From positions 1-5,545 of the forward strand of contig URFD01000102.1 of NCBI GenBank assembly GCA_900547015.1: 5,545 bases of DNA, read 5' to 3'. Below are positions 1 to 5,343 of this stretch, one piece after another. How positions within the stretch are numbered: position 1 is the stretch's first letter; the number at the start of each line of letters is the position of its first letter. Source of the DNA: an uncultured Oscillospiraceae bacterium (GTDB lineage Bacteria > Bacillota > Clostridia > Oscillospirales > Ruminococcaceae). Both the position numbers and the translations under genes were made by a program. The notes beneath the pieces are model-generated. The model saw only the letters and a list, made by a program, of their open reading frames with translations. It made no database searches and was not told the origin of the DNA.

Positions 1-79
1 TGTATGCCGAACTGTAAGGTCTGAAGTCGCGGGGGACCCAGAAGATGTCTGTCACCTTGTTCGGACCATGAGCATAGGC
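1..79. other. structure-prone segment of unknown nature at the left edge
   Basis: No gene is recognised here. The stretch can fold into one long imperfect stem. TATGC at 3-7 pairs with GCATA at 72-76. GGTCTGAA at 18-25 pairs with TTCGGACC at 60-67 (8 bp, one G-U). A weaker stem can form between roughly 31-37 and 51-57 with one mismatch, leaving a terminal loop near 38-50. A separate hairpin follows at once at 80-108. This could be the end of a structured RNA or a dispersed palindromic repeat cut by the window edge. The symmetry leaves the strand open. I could not match it to a known RNA family by eye, and a 6S-like RNA tail was considered without proof. Confidence 0.25.
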
Positions 80-108
80 AAAAACCCCTGCACGTATGGC
101 AGGGGTTT
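80..108 (-). terminator. candidate intrinsic terminator for the glycosyltransferase gene
   Basis: AAACCCCTGC at 82-91 and GCAGGGGTTT at 99-108 form a perfect 10-bp stem with a 7-base loop. Read on the minus strand, the stem ends in a run of five T (complement of A80-A84), of which three belong to the stem. It lies about 43 bases past the minus-strand stop at 151. The T run is short. On the plus strand only three T follow the G-run, so leftward termination is the better reading, though some bidirectional use is possible. Confidence 0.55.
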
Positions 109-150
109 CCAAAGAACACAATCGAATGAAGTTGGGATAAAATTTGGGAG

Positions 151-1380
151 CTACTTGCGTCTGGAAAGAGTTTTCAGCTGGGCAGGCAGATGGAAGAGCG
201 GAGGTCTTTTCGGGGGATGGGACTGATAAATATTGTAGTAGATGGTCTGAATATAGTTTGCAAGGGTCTGTGCGCCCGAATTTTTGACCGATTGGATGAC
301 CGAGTTTTTCAGAGCCTGAAGCTCCTGAGGGTCCATGTCGCGAATCTGGCGCAGACGCTGGCCCATCTCCTTGGCATTTCGGAACATATAGCCGTTGACA
401 CCGTCGCGAACCTGGTCGGCATTGAGCTCGTCATACAACTGCAAAACCGGCAGACCGCCTGCCATGCCCTCCAGCATCGAGATGGAGTTGGTGTCGGACA
501 GAGAAGCGGTGACATAGATGTCGCAGGTGTGGATGTACGGAGGCAGGTCTGGGTGCATAACCTTGCCGGTGAAGATGACCCGGTCGGTGATACGAAGCTC
601 TCGGGCAAGCTGTTCGAGGTGCGGCTTTTCCGGGCCGTCCCCGACAATCAGCAGGTACATTCCGTCCTCCGGCTTCATCTCCTGCGCCCAGAAGTGAAGC
701 AGAACATCCACGCTTTTTTCCTGTCCCAGTCTGCCGACGAAGCAGGCAACGGTGGCATCCTTCGGGATGCCGAACTGTTCGCGGATTTGTGCCCGCTGCT
801 CCGGGGTCGAGGACTCGGGAGCAAACGCATCCAGCTCGACCGGATTGGGGATGACCTCCACCTTCTTGTCGCTGCCGATTTCGGCGGTGTATTCCTGACA
901 TTTTTTGGATGGGCCGGTCACAGCGTTGGCGTGCTGCGGGAAATAGCGGAAGTAGCGGTGGGACAGCTTGGTGGTCAACGGCACCAGCGCCTTGGGTGCG
1001 ATGTAATAGATGTAGTCATCGTACATGGTGTGCAGGGTGTAGACGACCGGAACATGAAGAATTTTGGCGATGTTCATGCCGCTGAGCCCGATGCTGAATT
1101 CGTTGTGGACATGGATGATGTCCGGGTTAAATTCGCGCAGATAGTGCAGGCGGGCGCGGCTGACCGGAGAGGCCAGATCCAGCCCGTAGATGCGCTTGAG
1201 GTTGTGTGCCGGACAGTGCAGCACATCCCCGTCGATATAATGCTTGCGGGTCTTGGAGTCGGCGGTGACAATCAGCACGGTATGTCCCAGAGCCTCCAGC
1301 CCTTCCTTGAGAATTTTAATATGTGTAACCACACCGTTGATTTGTGGCAGATAGGTTTCTGTGAAGATCGCGATACGCAT
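151..1380 (-). CDS. family GT4 glycosyltransferase, probably glycolipid-forming
   Basis: The 409-residue protein has the two-domain GT-B layout of family GT4 enzymes, which move a sugar from a nucleotide-sugar to an acceptor with retention of configuration. The N-terminal acceptor domain opens with MRIAIFTETYLPQINGV (residues 1-17) and has HVHNE at 90-94. The donor domain starts near IPNP (177-180), followed by VGRLGQEKS (about 215-223), VGDGPE (246-251) and the donor-binding segment around 294-312. In that segment the usual E-x7-E is D296-x7-E304. The tail after about residue 385 is proline-rich and basic (ends SRRK), fitting peripheral membrane binding. Whole-protein look and length match the diacylglycerol glucosyltransferase/mannosyltransferase branch, so a membrane lipid is the likely acceptor; that is inference. 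The ATG at 1380 is preferred because GGGAGG lies 6 bases upstream. An in-frame TTG at 1386 abuts that site. The gene appears monocistronic. Confidence 0.88.
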   Translation of the reverse strand: MRIAIFTETYLPQINGVVTHIKILKEGLEALGHTVLIVTADSKTRKHYIDGDVLHCPAHNLKRIYGLDLASPVSRARLHYLREFNPDIIHVHNEFSIGLSGMNIAKILHVPVVYTLHTMYDDYIYYIAPKALVPLTTKLSHRYFRYFPQHANAVTGPSKKCQEYTAEIGSDKKVEVIPNPVELDAFAPESSTPEQRAQIREQFGIPKDATVACFVGRLGQEKSVDVLLHFWAQEMKPEDGMYLLIVGDGPEKPHLEQLARELRITDRVIFTGKVMHPDLPPYIHTCDIYVTASLSDTNSISMLEGMAGGLPVLQLYDELNADQVRDGVNGYMFRNAKEMGQRLRQIRDMDPQELQALKNSVIQSVKNSGAQTLANYIQTIYYNIYQSHPPKRPPLFHLPAQLKTLSRRK

Positions 1381-1386
1381 AATCAA

Positions 1387-1392
1387 CCTCCC
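1387..1392 (-). promoter_or_regulatory. ribosome binding site of the glycosyltransferase gene
   Basis: GGGAGG on the minus strand ends 6 bases before the ATG at 1380. This spacing decides the start. The in-frame TTG at 1384-1386 directly touches the site and could not be used with it. Confidence 0.75.
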
Positions 1393-1413
1393 TTGTAATA
1401 GTCATGCGGTTTC

Positions 1414-1443
1414 TTTATAAAAGTATAGGGCAATCTTTGACAA
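1414..1443 (-). promoter_or_regulatory. candidate sigma-A promoter of the glycosyltransferase gene
   Basis: On the minus strand TTGTCA (complement of 1438-1443) and TATAAA (complement of 1414-1419) are separated by 18 bases. Each matches the consensus at five of six positions. Transcription would begin near 1407, giving a leader of roughly 27 bases that includes the ribosome binding site. An alternative pair, TTGCTT and TATACT with a 17-base spacer, overlaps it and is weaker at -35. Confidence 0.5.
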
Positions 1444-1465
1444 AAAGCAATCTTTTCTTTTGTCA
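1438..1465. repeat. 8-bp inverted repeat over the glycosyltransferase -35 box
   Basis: TGACAAAA at 1438-1445 and TTTTGTCA at 1458-1465 are perfect inverted copies separated by 12 bases, so arm centres are 20 bp apart, about two helical turns. One arm contains the -35 hexamer of the predicted leftward promoter. The geometry suits a dimeric DNA-binding protein, so this is a candidate operator. The arms are A/T-rich and could be coincidental. Confidence 0.35.
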
Positions 1466-1611
1466 GAATGGAATTTGTTGTGGATTTTTGGCGGTGCATT
1501 TTGGCTGTCTGGATAGAAAACGACGGACAGCGTGAGGATTCTTCACAACAGGGGAAGGAAAAGGTGAACAAAAAAAGCCGATAGCCAATCCCTACAAGTC
1601 GCTTTTGGGGC

Positions 1612-1640
1612 TGGACAGCGGGCAAACAGACAGATATAAT
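1612..1640 (+). promoter_or_regulatory. strong sigma-A promoter of the redox operon
   Basis: TGGACA at 1612-1617 and a perfect TATAAT at 1635-1640 are separated by exactly 17 bases. Transcription should start near 1647, leaving a leader of about 60 bases before the ATG at 1707. It is the best promoter match in the window and is correctly placed for the three-gene redox operon. Confidence 0.75.
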
Positions 1641-1706
1641 AGATGGTAGCGGGGCGATGCGCCTCGCAGGGAAACAGGAAAAAAACAGCAGAAGAAAGGG
1701 TGTATC

Positions 1707-2312
1707 ATGCTGAAAAAAAGGATGATGGTTCTGTTGGCTGCGGCGGTGTTGACGGTCAGCGTTTCCGGATGCAGTACAGAACAGAAAACGGCGGACATCA
1801 GCACTGCCGGAACAGGGTCCCAGCAAGCCGAGGCGCAGGAGGAGGCAGGCCCGTTTGAGGAGCTGTCCCTGACCGACCTTGACGGAAACGAAGTAGGCTC
1901 GGAGCTGTTTGCAGAGCATCAGATGACGATGATTAACATCTGGGCAACCTTTTGCAATCCCTGTCTGAGCGAGCTGCCGGAGCTGGGCGAGCTGGCGAAG
2001 GAATATGCGCAGACACCGGGCGGCGTACAGATTGTCGGAATCTGCACCGATGTGCTGGACCAAAAGGGAAATCAGGTGGAGGAACAAATCGACCTGGCAA
2101 AGCAGGCCCTTAGACTGACCGGCGCCGATTATCAGAATCTGGTTCCGGACAAGGCATTTTTGAATGTTTTGATGGAATCAATCCCGGGCGTTCCCACCAC
2201 CTTCTTTGTGGATTCTCAGGGAAAGCTGCTCGGCGAAGCCGTGGTAGGGGCAAGAAAAAAGGAAGCATGGCAGGAGATAGTCGATGCCAGACTTCAGTTA
2301 TTGGAGAAATAG
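1707..2312 (+). CDS. TlpA-like thioredoxin-fold lipoprotein
   Basis: The 201-residue protein begins with a lipoprotein signal: KKR at 3-5, a hydrophobic stretch 7-19, and lipobox VSGC with the modified Cys22. It should therefore be anchored on the outer face of the membrane. A low-complexity linker rich in A, E, Q and T (about 23-48) leads into a TlpA/AhpC-like thioredoxin domain. The active site is WATFCNPC with Cys83 and Cys86, and the cis-proline loop is VPTTFF with Pro163. An extra Cys113 lies after the central strand. Family members exchange disulfides with extracytoplasmic partners, usually reducing them. AGAAAGGG ends 6 bases before the ATG. The next gene starts 3 bases past the stop. 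No CcdA or DsbD electron donor is visible; the downstream iron-sulfur membrane protein may take that role (inference). The substrate is unknown. Confidence 0.9.
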   Translation: MLKKRMMVLLAAAVLTVSVSGCSTEQKTADISTAGTGSQQAEAQEEAGPFEELSLTDLDGNEVGSELFAEHQMTMINIWATFCNPCLSELPELGELAKEYAQTPGGVQIVGICTDVLDQKGNQVEEQIDLAKQALRLTGADYQNLVPDKAFLNVLMESIPGVPTTFFVDSQGKLLGEAVVGARKKEAWQEIVDARLQLLEK

Positions 2313-2315
2313 ACG

Positions 2316-2468
2316 ATGAACAAAAATATGATGAAACGCAATCTGCTGCCGCTTGCGCTGATTGTGCTTTCGCTGGTGCTGATTGCAATCGGAGTTTCCA
2401 GCGGAGAGGCAAAGCTGGTGCTGACCAAGGCAGTAAATATTTGTATGGAGTGTATTGGAATTGGCTAA
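2316..2468 (+). CDS. 50-residue membrane microprotein with C-terminal CXXC (CD1871A-like)
   Basis: This short gene encodes 50 residues. A basic N-terminus (K3, K7, R8) precedes one hydrophobic segment at about 10-27. A short polar stretch follows, and the C-terminus is NICMECIGIG with Cys43 and Cys46. By the positive-inside rule the CXXC end lies outside the cell, on the same side as the thioredoxin lipoprotein. I recall a small protein family named for Clostridioides difficile CD1871A with the same plan (one helix, CXXC, terminal IGIG-like tail) that sits next to 4Fe-4S membrane proteins; the match is from memory. The start is supported by GGAG at 2303-2306, 9 bases upstream, inside the end of the preceding gene. 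Its 3' end overlaps the next gene, so the three are probably translationally coupled. Function is unproven; a thiol redox relay or metal ligand is plausible. Confidence 0.82.
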   Translation: MNKNMMKRNLLPLALIVLSLVLIAIGVSSGEAKLVLTKAVNICMECIGIG

Positions 2469-3348
2469 ACGAAAGAAAAGCATCCGCCTGTGGTGTCAGG
2501 CGGCATGGTTTGCCGTCACCAACGGCTACCTGAAGGGATTTGTCGAAGGAAAAATTTACCGCGGAGCTACCAAGCAGGTCTGCGTGCCGGGCCTTAGCTG
2601 TTACTCCTGCCCCGGGGCGCTGGGAGCCTGCCCCATCGGTTCGCTTCAGGCAGTGCTGGACAGCGGAAAATTCAAGATGTCCTGCTATGTCTTTGGCTTC
2701 CTCATGCTGTTTGGCTCCTTGATGGGACGGTTTGTGTGCGGATGGCTCTGCCCGTTCGGCTGGGTACAGGACCTGCTGCACAAAATTCCGCTGTTCCAAA
2801 AGAAGAAAAATATGCCGGGACACCGCTTCCTGAGATACGGACGCTATGTTGTGCTGGTGCTGTTTGTCATCATCCTGCCGATGACGGTGCTGGGAGCGGC
2901 AGGAATGGGCGACCCGTGGTTCTGCAAGTACATCTGTCCGAGCGGAACGCTGCTGGGCGGCTGGCCGCTGCTGGCCTCCAACCCGGGACTGCGCTCGGCA
3001 ATCGGCGTTTTGTTCAGCTGGAAGAGCCTGCTGCTGGTGACCATTCTGGTCCTGTCGGTCAAGTACAACCGCCCGTTCTGCAAGTACCTGTGTCCGCTGG
3101 GTGCGGTCTACGGCGTGTTCAACCCGATTGCGCTGTACCGCTTTACCGTTGACGAGGAGCTGTGCGTCCGCTGCGGAGGCTGTCAGAAGGTGTGCGGCAT
3201 GGATATTCCGGTTTGGGAAAAGCCCAACAGCACCGAGTGTATCCGCTGCGGCGACTGCAAAGCGTTCTGCCCGACGGGGGCAATTCGTTCCTCTTTACAG
3301 CGCGTACAGGCAAAGCCTTACGGCGGCATCGAGTCTCCCAATGAGTAA
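2455..3348 (+). CDS. polytopic 4Fe-4S membrane protein, NapH/YccM type
   Basis: The protein is 297 residues from TTG at 2455. A second TTG at 2461 would give 295. No ATG is available, and an in-frame stop at 2434 excludes an earlier start. GGAG at 2447-2450 lies inside the microprotein gene, whose 3' end this gene overlaps by 8-14 bases. Predicted helices are about 12-30 (weak), 75-94, 131-150 and 183-202. A Cys cluster at C43, C49, C52 and C59 lies in the first loop. Three CxxxCP motifs follow the helices: C95/C99, C157/C161 and C209/C213. The C-terminus carries two ferredoxin-type clusters: C237, C240, C243, C247 and C262, C265, C268, C272-P. The basic stretch 116-130 and the N-terminus fit the cytoplasmic side, so the ferredoxin domain is cytoplasmic. 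NapH-like proteins pass electrons across the membrane. Here the likely acceptors are the extracytoplasmic thiols of the operon partners (inference). Confidence 0.85.
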   Translation: MELAKRKKSIRLWCQAAWFAVTNGYLKGFVEGKIYRGATKQVCVPGLSCYSCPGALGACPIGSLQAVLDSGKFKMSCYVFGFLMLFGSLMGRFVCGWLCPFGWVQDLLHKIPLFQKKKNMPGHRFLRYGRYVVLVLFVIILPMTVLGAAGMGDPWFCKYICPSGTLLGGWPLLASNPGLRSAIGVLFSWKSLLLVTILVLSVKYNRPFCKYLCPLGAVYGVFNPIALYRFTVDEELCVRCGGCQKVCGMDIPVWEKPNSTECIRCGDCKAFCPTGAIRSSLQRVQAKPYGGIESPNE

Positions 3349-3363
3349 AAGGCCGAAAAGGAC

Positions 3364-3393
3364 TGGACAAACAGTGGGAGAATATAGTATCAT
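3364..3393 (+). promoter_or_regulatory. weak candidate promoter for the HisRS gene
   Basis: TGGACA at 3364-3369 and TATCAT at 3388-3393 are 18 bases apart. The -10 match is only moderate, and an overlapping TATAGT at 3383-3388 has no -35 box at proper distance. No terminator is visible between 3348 and this point, so the gene could also be read through from the redox operon. Confidence 0.3.
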
Positions 3394-3398
3394 GATAC
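3387..3398. repeat. perfect 12-bp palindrome upstream of the HisRS gene
   Basis: GTATCATGATAC is a perfect palindrome in the 86-base gap between two genes and overlaps the candidate -10 box. It lies 36 bases before the start codon and could be an operator. Its length alone does not exclude chance. There is no T-box-like leader, since the whole gap is too short for one. Confidence 0.3.
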
Positions 3399-3416
3399 CA
3401 CAAGAAATGATTTTTT

Positions 3417-3423
3417 AAGGAGG
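3417..3423 (+). promoter_or_regulatory. ribosome binding site of the HisRS gene
   Basis: AAGGAGG matches the anti-Shine-Dalgarno sequence. The ATG at 3435 lies 11 bases downstream and an in-frame TTG at 3429 lies 5 bases downstream. The ATG is favoured because the protein then begins MKINPVKGTADYLP, the usual beginning of the catalytic domain, but the spacing is on the long side. An out-of-frame ATG at 3424 touches the site and stops after four codons. Confidence 0.7.
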
Positions 3424-3434
3424 ATGGATTGTTT

Positions 3435-4667
3435 ATGAAGATCAACCCGGTCAAGGGAACAGCGGATTATCTGCCGTCCCAGACGCTGCTGAGAGACTAT
3501 TTGCAGAATGTCATCTTGGACACCTATCGTGCGGCAGGATTTGAGAGAATCATGACCCCTGCCATCGAGGATATAGAAAACCTAGAAAAGAGCGAGGGCG
3601 GGGATAACCTGAACCTGATGTTCAAAATCCTCAAGCGCGGAGAAAAGCTGGATGCTGCTCTGGCAGCAGGCGACAGCAGCCAGCTGGCTGATTTGGGTCT
3701 GCGCTATGACCTGACCCTGCCGCTCAGCCGCTTTTATGCCGGCAACCGCTCCAAGCTGTCCAACCCGTTTAAATGTATTCAGATTGACAAATCCTATCGT
3801 GCAGAGCGTCCGCAGAAGGGCCGCATGAGAGAATTTGTACAGTGCGACATCGATATTCTGGGCAGCGATTCTCCGCTGTGCGAGCTTGAGCTGATTCACA
3901 CCACCGCAACCGCTCTGCTCAAGCTGGATATCGGCTCCTTCACCATCCGCATCAACGACCGCCGCGTGCTCAAAGGGGTGCTCAACCATGTTGGAATCCC
4001 GGACGAGCAGATGGATACTGTCTGCGTCACCTTGGACAAGTGGGACAAGATTGGCACAGAGGGCGTTCTGGAGGAGCTGGCAGGCAAGGGTCTGGATGCA
4101 GAGGTGTGCGGAAGAATCCGGGAACTGCTGGATGGCGGCTGCACCCTCGAGCAGGCAGAGCAGATGTGCGGTCAGGAGCAGATTGCAGCCCAGCTGAGAA
4201 AGATCATCGAGGATGCAAACACACTGGCTCAGGGCCGGTACGATGTTGTCTTTGATATGCTGCTGATTCGCGGTCAGGGCTATTACACCGGAACCGTTTT
4301 TGAGATTCAGTCCAACAAGTTCCGCGGCGCAGTTGGCGGCGGCGGACGCTACGACGGTCTGGTTGGAAAATTTACTGGCGAGGATGTTCCGGCAGTCGGC
4401 TTCTCGATTGGCTTCGAGCGCATCTTCCAGATTATGGAGGAGCAGGAATTTGCCATCCCGAACCGCCGCAAACGCGTTGCCGTTTTGTGCGATGAGGAGC
4501 AGGGCGCACAGGCCGTGCTGAAAACCGACGAGCTGCGGGAGCAGGGACTGGATGCCAGCGTCTTTGGCCGCCCGAAGAAGATGGGCAAGTTCCTCAACCG
4601 TTTGCAGGAACAGGGCTATGACGGATTTTTGGTTTTGGGCGAGAGCGAAGAACCAAAGTGGTTTTAA
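3435..4667 (+). CDS. hisS: histidyl-tRNA synthetase family protein (atypical)
   Basis: The 410-residue class II enzyme charges tRNA-His with histidine using ATP in the cytoplasm. Motif 1 lies around GFERIMTPAIED (35-46). LRYDLTLPLSRF is at 89-100. Motif 2 is YRAERPQKGRMREFVQCDID (121-140) with Arg122 and Gln136. The histidine-binding loop is RGQGYYTGTVFE (279-290) with Arg279. Motif 3 covers GGGGRYDG (301-308) and GFSIGFER (322-329). LRYDLT and REFxQCDxDI resemble archaeal and eukaryotic HisRS more than the usual bacterial LRPEGT type, and RGQGYY replaces the common RGLDYY. The C-terminal anticodon-binding domain starts near 346 but stops after about 65 residues, shorter than usual. HisZ, the catalytically inactive HisRS paralogue of histidine biosynthesis, is the alternative. 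A terminator directly downstream and no adjacent hisG make that less likely. The gene has its own strong ribosome site. Confidence 0.78.
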   Translation: MKINPVKGTADYLPSQTLLRDYLQNVILDTYRAAGFERIMTPAIEDIENLEKSEGGDNLNLMFKILKRGEKLDAALAAGDSSQLADLGLRYDLTLPLSRFYAGNRSKLSNPFKCIQIDKSYRAERPQKGRMREFVQCDIDILGSDSPLCELELIHTTATALLKLDIGSFTIRINDRRVLKGVLNHVGIPDEQMDTVCVTLDKWDKIGTEGVLEELAGKGLDAEVCGRIRELLDGGCTLEQAEQMCGQEQIAAQLRKIIEDANTLAQGRYDVVFDMLLIRGQGYYTGTVFEIQSNKFRGAVGGGGRYDGLVGKFTGEDVPAVGFSIGFERIFQIMEEQEFAIPNRRKRVAVLCDEEQGAQAVLKTDELREQGLDASVFGRPKKMGKFLNRLQEQGYDGFLVLGESEEPKWF

Positions 4668-4673
4668 TAAAAG

Positions 4674-4707
4674 AAAAAGCAGACCTCTGTTGGAGGTCTG
4701 CTTTTTT
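4674..4707. terminator. strong bidirectional intrinsic terminator
   Basis: GCAGACCTC at 4679-4687 and GAGGTCTGC at 4693-4701 pair perfectly around a 5-base loop. A4674-A4678 can also pair with T4702-T4706, giving a 14-bp stem. Six T follow on the plus strand and five on the minus strand, so it can end transcription both ways. It lies 6 bases past the HisRS stop and just past the stop of the convergent HAD gene at 4709. Confidence 0.92.
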
Positions 4708-4708
4708 G

Positions 4709-5338
4709 CTACAGAAGTTCGGACAAAACGGCGGGCAGCTCGGAAAAATGCAGGATGCGGTGAACCGGCTGGTCCACGGCGCCCATACCGTAGGCGGCAT
4801 GGATGAACGGAATCCGTGCCTTTTGGCAGGCCTGATAGTCTCCCTGCGTGTCGCCGAGATAGACCGCCTGTTCCAGACGATGCTTTTCCACCATCAGACG
4901 GATGTTGCTGCCCTTGCCCAGTCCGGTCATGCCGGAGCAGGTGAAGTCGGCAAAGCAGTCTTCCAACCCGGAGACCTCCAAAAAGGTCTGGATGTAGCCG
5001 TCCTGACAGTTGCTGACGATATAGAGAGGATATTGTCCGGCAAGCTGCCGCAGCACCTGCGGGACATCCGGATAGACGGTGCCGGGATGCTCCTTGAGCC
5101 ACGGAAGCTCCTCGATGCAGCACTGGTTGAATACGGCAACCCGCATCTCTTCCGGGACATTGGGCAGAGCGGCTGCGGCGATTTCCTCCACCGTTTTGCC
5201 CATATAGCTGCGAATTTCTGCGAGGGTCATGGGGGTGCGGTTGCTGTATCGAGCCAGTACCTGGTTCCATGCCGGCAGCATCTGCTCGGTGGCATCCCAA
5301 AGGGTGCCGTCTAAATCAAAGATGATTCCTGTTTTCAT
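4709..5338 (-). CDS. HAD-superfamily phosphatase, phosphoglycolate phosphatase-like
   Basis: The 209-residue protein is a soluble haloacid dehalogenase-type phosphohydrolase with a helical cap of subfamily I between motifs I and II. Motif I is FDLDGTLWD, with nucleophile Asp8 and acid/base Asp10. Motif II is the Ser of IVSN (Ser109). Motif III is the Lys in GLGKGSN (Lys142). Motif IV is LGDTQGD with Asp163 and Asp167, which hold Mg2+. All catalytic residues are present and the length is typical. Related enzymes dephosphorylate small phosphometabolites such as phosphoglycolate, sugar phosphates or nucleotides; the substrate cannot be read from the sequence. The ATG at 5338 lies 5 bases after the stop of the upstream gene and has no good ribosome site at normal distance (a GAGGA is 15 bases away). 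Translation is therefore probably coupled to that gene. Transcription ends at the shared terminator. Confidence 0.88.
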   Translation of the reverse strand: MKTGIIFDLDGTLWDATEQMLPAWNQVLARYSNRTPMTLAEIRSYMGKTVEEIAAAALPNVPEEMRVAVFNQCCIEELPWLKEHPGTVYPDVPQVLRQLAGQYPLYIVSNCQDGYIQTFLEVSGLEDCFADFTCSGMTGLGKGSNIRLMVEKHRLEQAVYLGDTQGDYQACQKARIPFIHAAYGMGAVDQPVHRILHFSELPAVLSELL

Positions 5339-5343
5339 GATGA

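Larger units (their letters stand above)
1381..1706. other. divergent intergenic region between glycosyltransferase and redox operon
   Basis: This gap holds the leftward ribosome site and promoter, the inverted repeat at 1438-1465, and the rightward promoter at 1612-1640. Between about 1466 and 1611 I see no convincing gene, only a weak 6-bp inverted pair (GCTGTC at 1504-1509, GACAGC at 1526-1531). The rightward leader (about 1647-1706) has a small hairpin possibility at 1653-1663 and then a purine-rich stretch up to the ribosome site. Nothing resembles a riboswitch or T-box. The minus strand is open to translation across the gap, but with no start or coding signature. Confidence 0.6.

Noticed and set aside
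1..150. A stop-free minus-strand frame to the left edge, reading AYAHGPNKVTDIFWVPRDF in part.
   Set aside because: It looks somewhat protein-like but has no start with a ribosome site, runs through the terminator hairpin, and is short enough to be open by chance. The sequence to the left would be needed to decide.
190..1398. A 402-codon open frame on the plus strand, antisense to the glycosyltransferase.
   Set aside because: It lies wholly over a gene with clear GT4 motifs, has no recognisable domain, and its composition is that of a complement frame of GC-rich codons. There is no ribosome site.
1504..1531. Inverted pair GCTGTC / GACAGC in the divergent region.
   Set aside because: Six-base arms 16 bases apart are expected by chance in this much sequence, and no promoter element overlaps them.
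1383..2087. A 234-codon minus-strand frame covering the divergent intergenic region and part of the lipoprotein gene.
   Set aside because: It contains the rightward promoter, lies antisense to a gene with a lipobox and CXXC, and shows no domain or ribosome site. Its stop falls inside the glycosyltransferase start region.
3349..3434. T-box or other amino-acid-sensing leader before the HisRS gene.
   Set aside because: The gap is only 86 bases, has no specifier stem, T-box core or antiterminator/terminator pair.
3435..4667. HisZ, the regulatory subunit of ATP phosphoribosyltransferase.
   Set aside because: The protein keeps the class II ATP-binding arginines (Arg122, Arg279), a partial anticodon domain and a length near HisRS, and no hisG is next to it. 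It remains a minor alternative.
3582..5300. A 572-codon open frame on the minus strand crossing the HisRS gene and most of the HAD gene.
   Set aside because: It is remarkably long, but it runs through two convincing genes and a strong terminator, and shows low-complexity Ala/Gly/Arg-rich residues with no motif. It is best explained by codon bias in the opposite strands.
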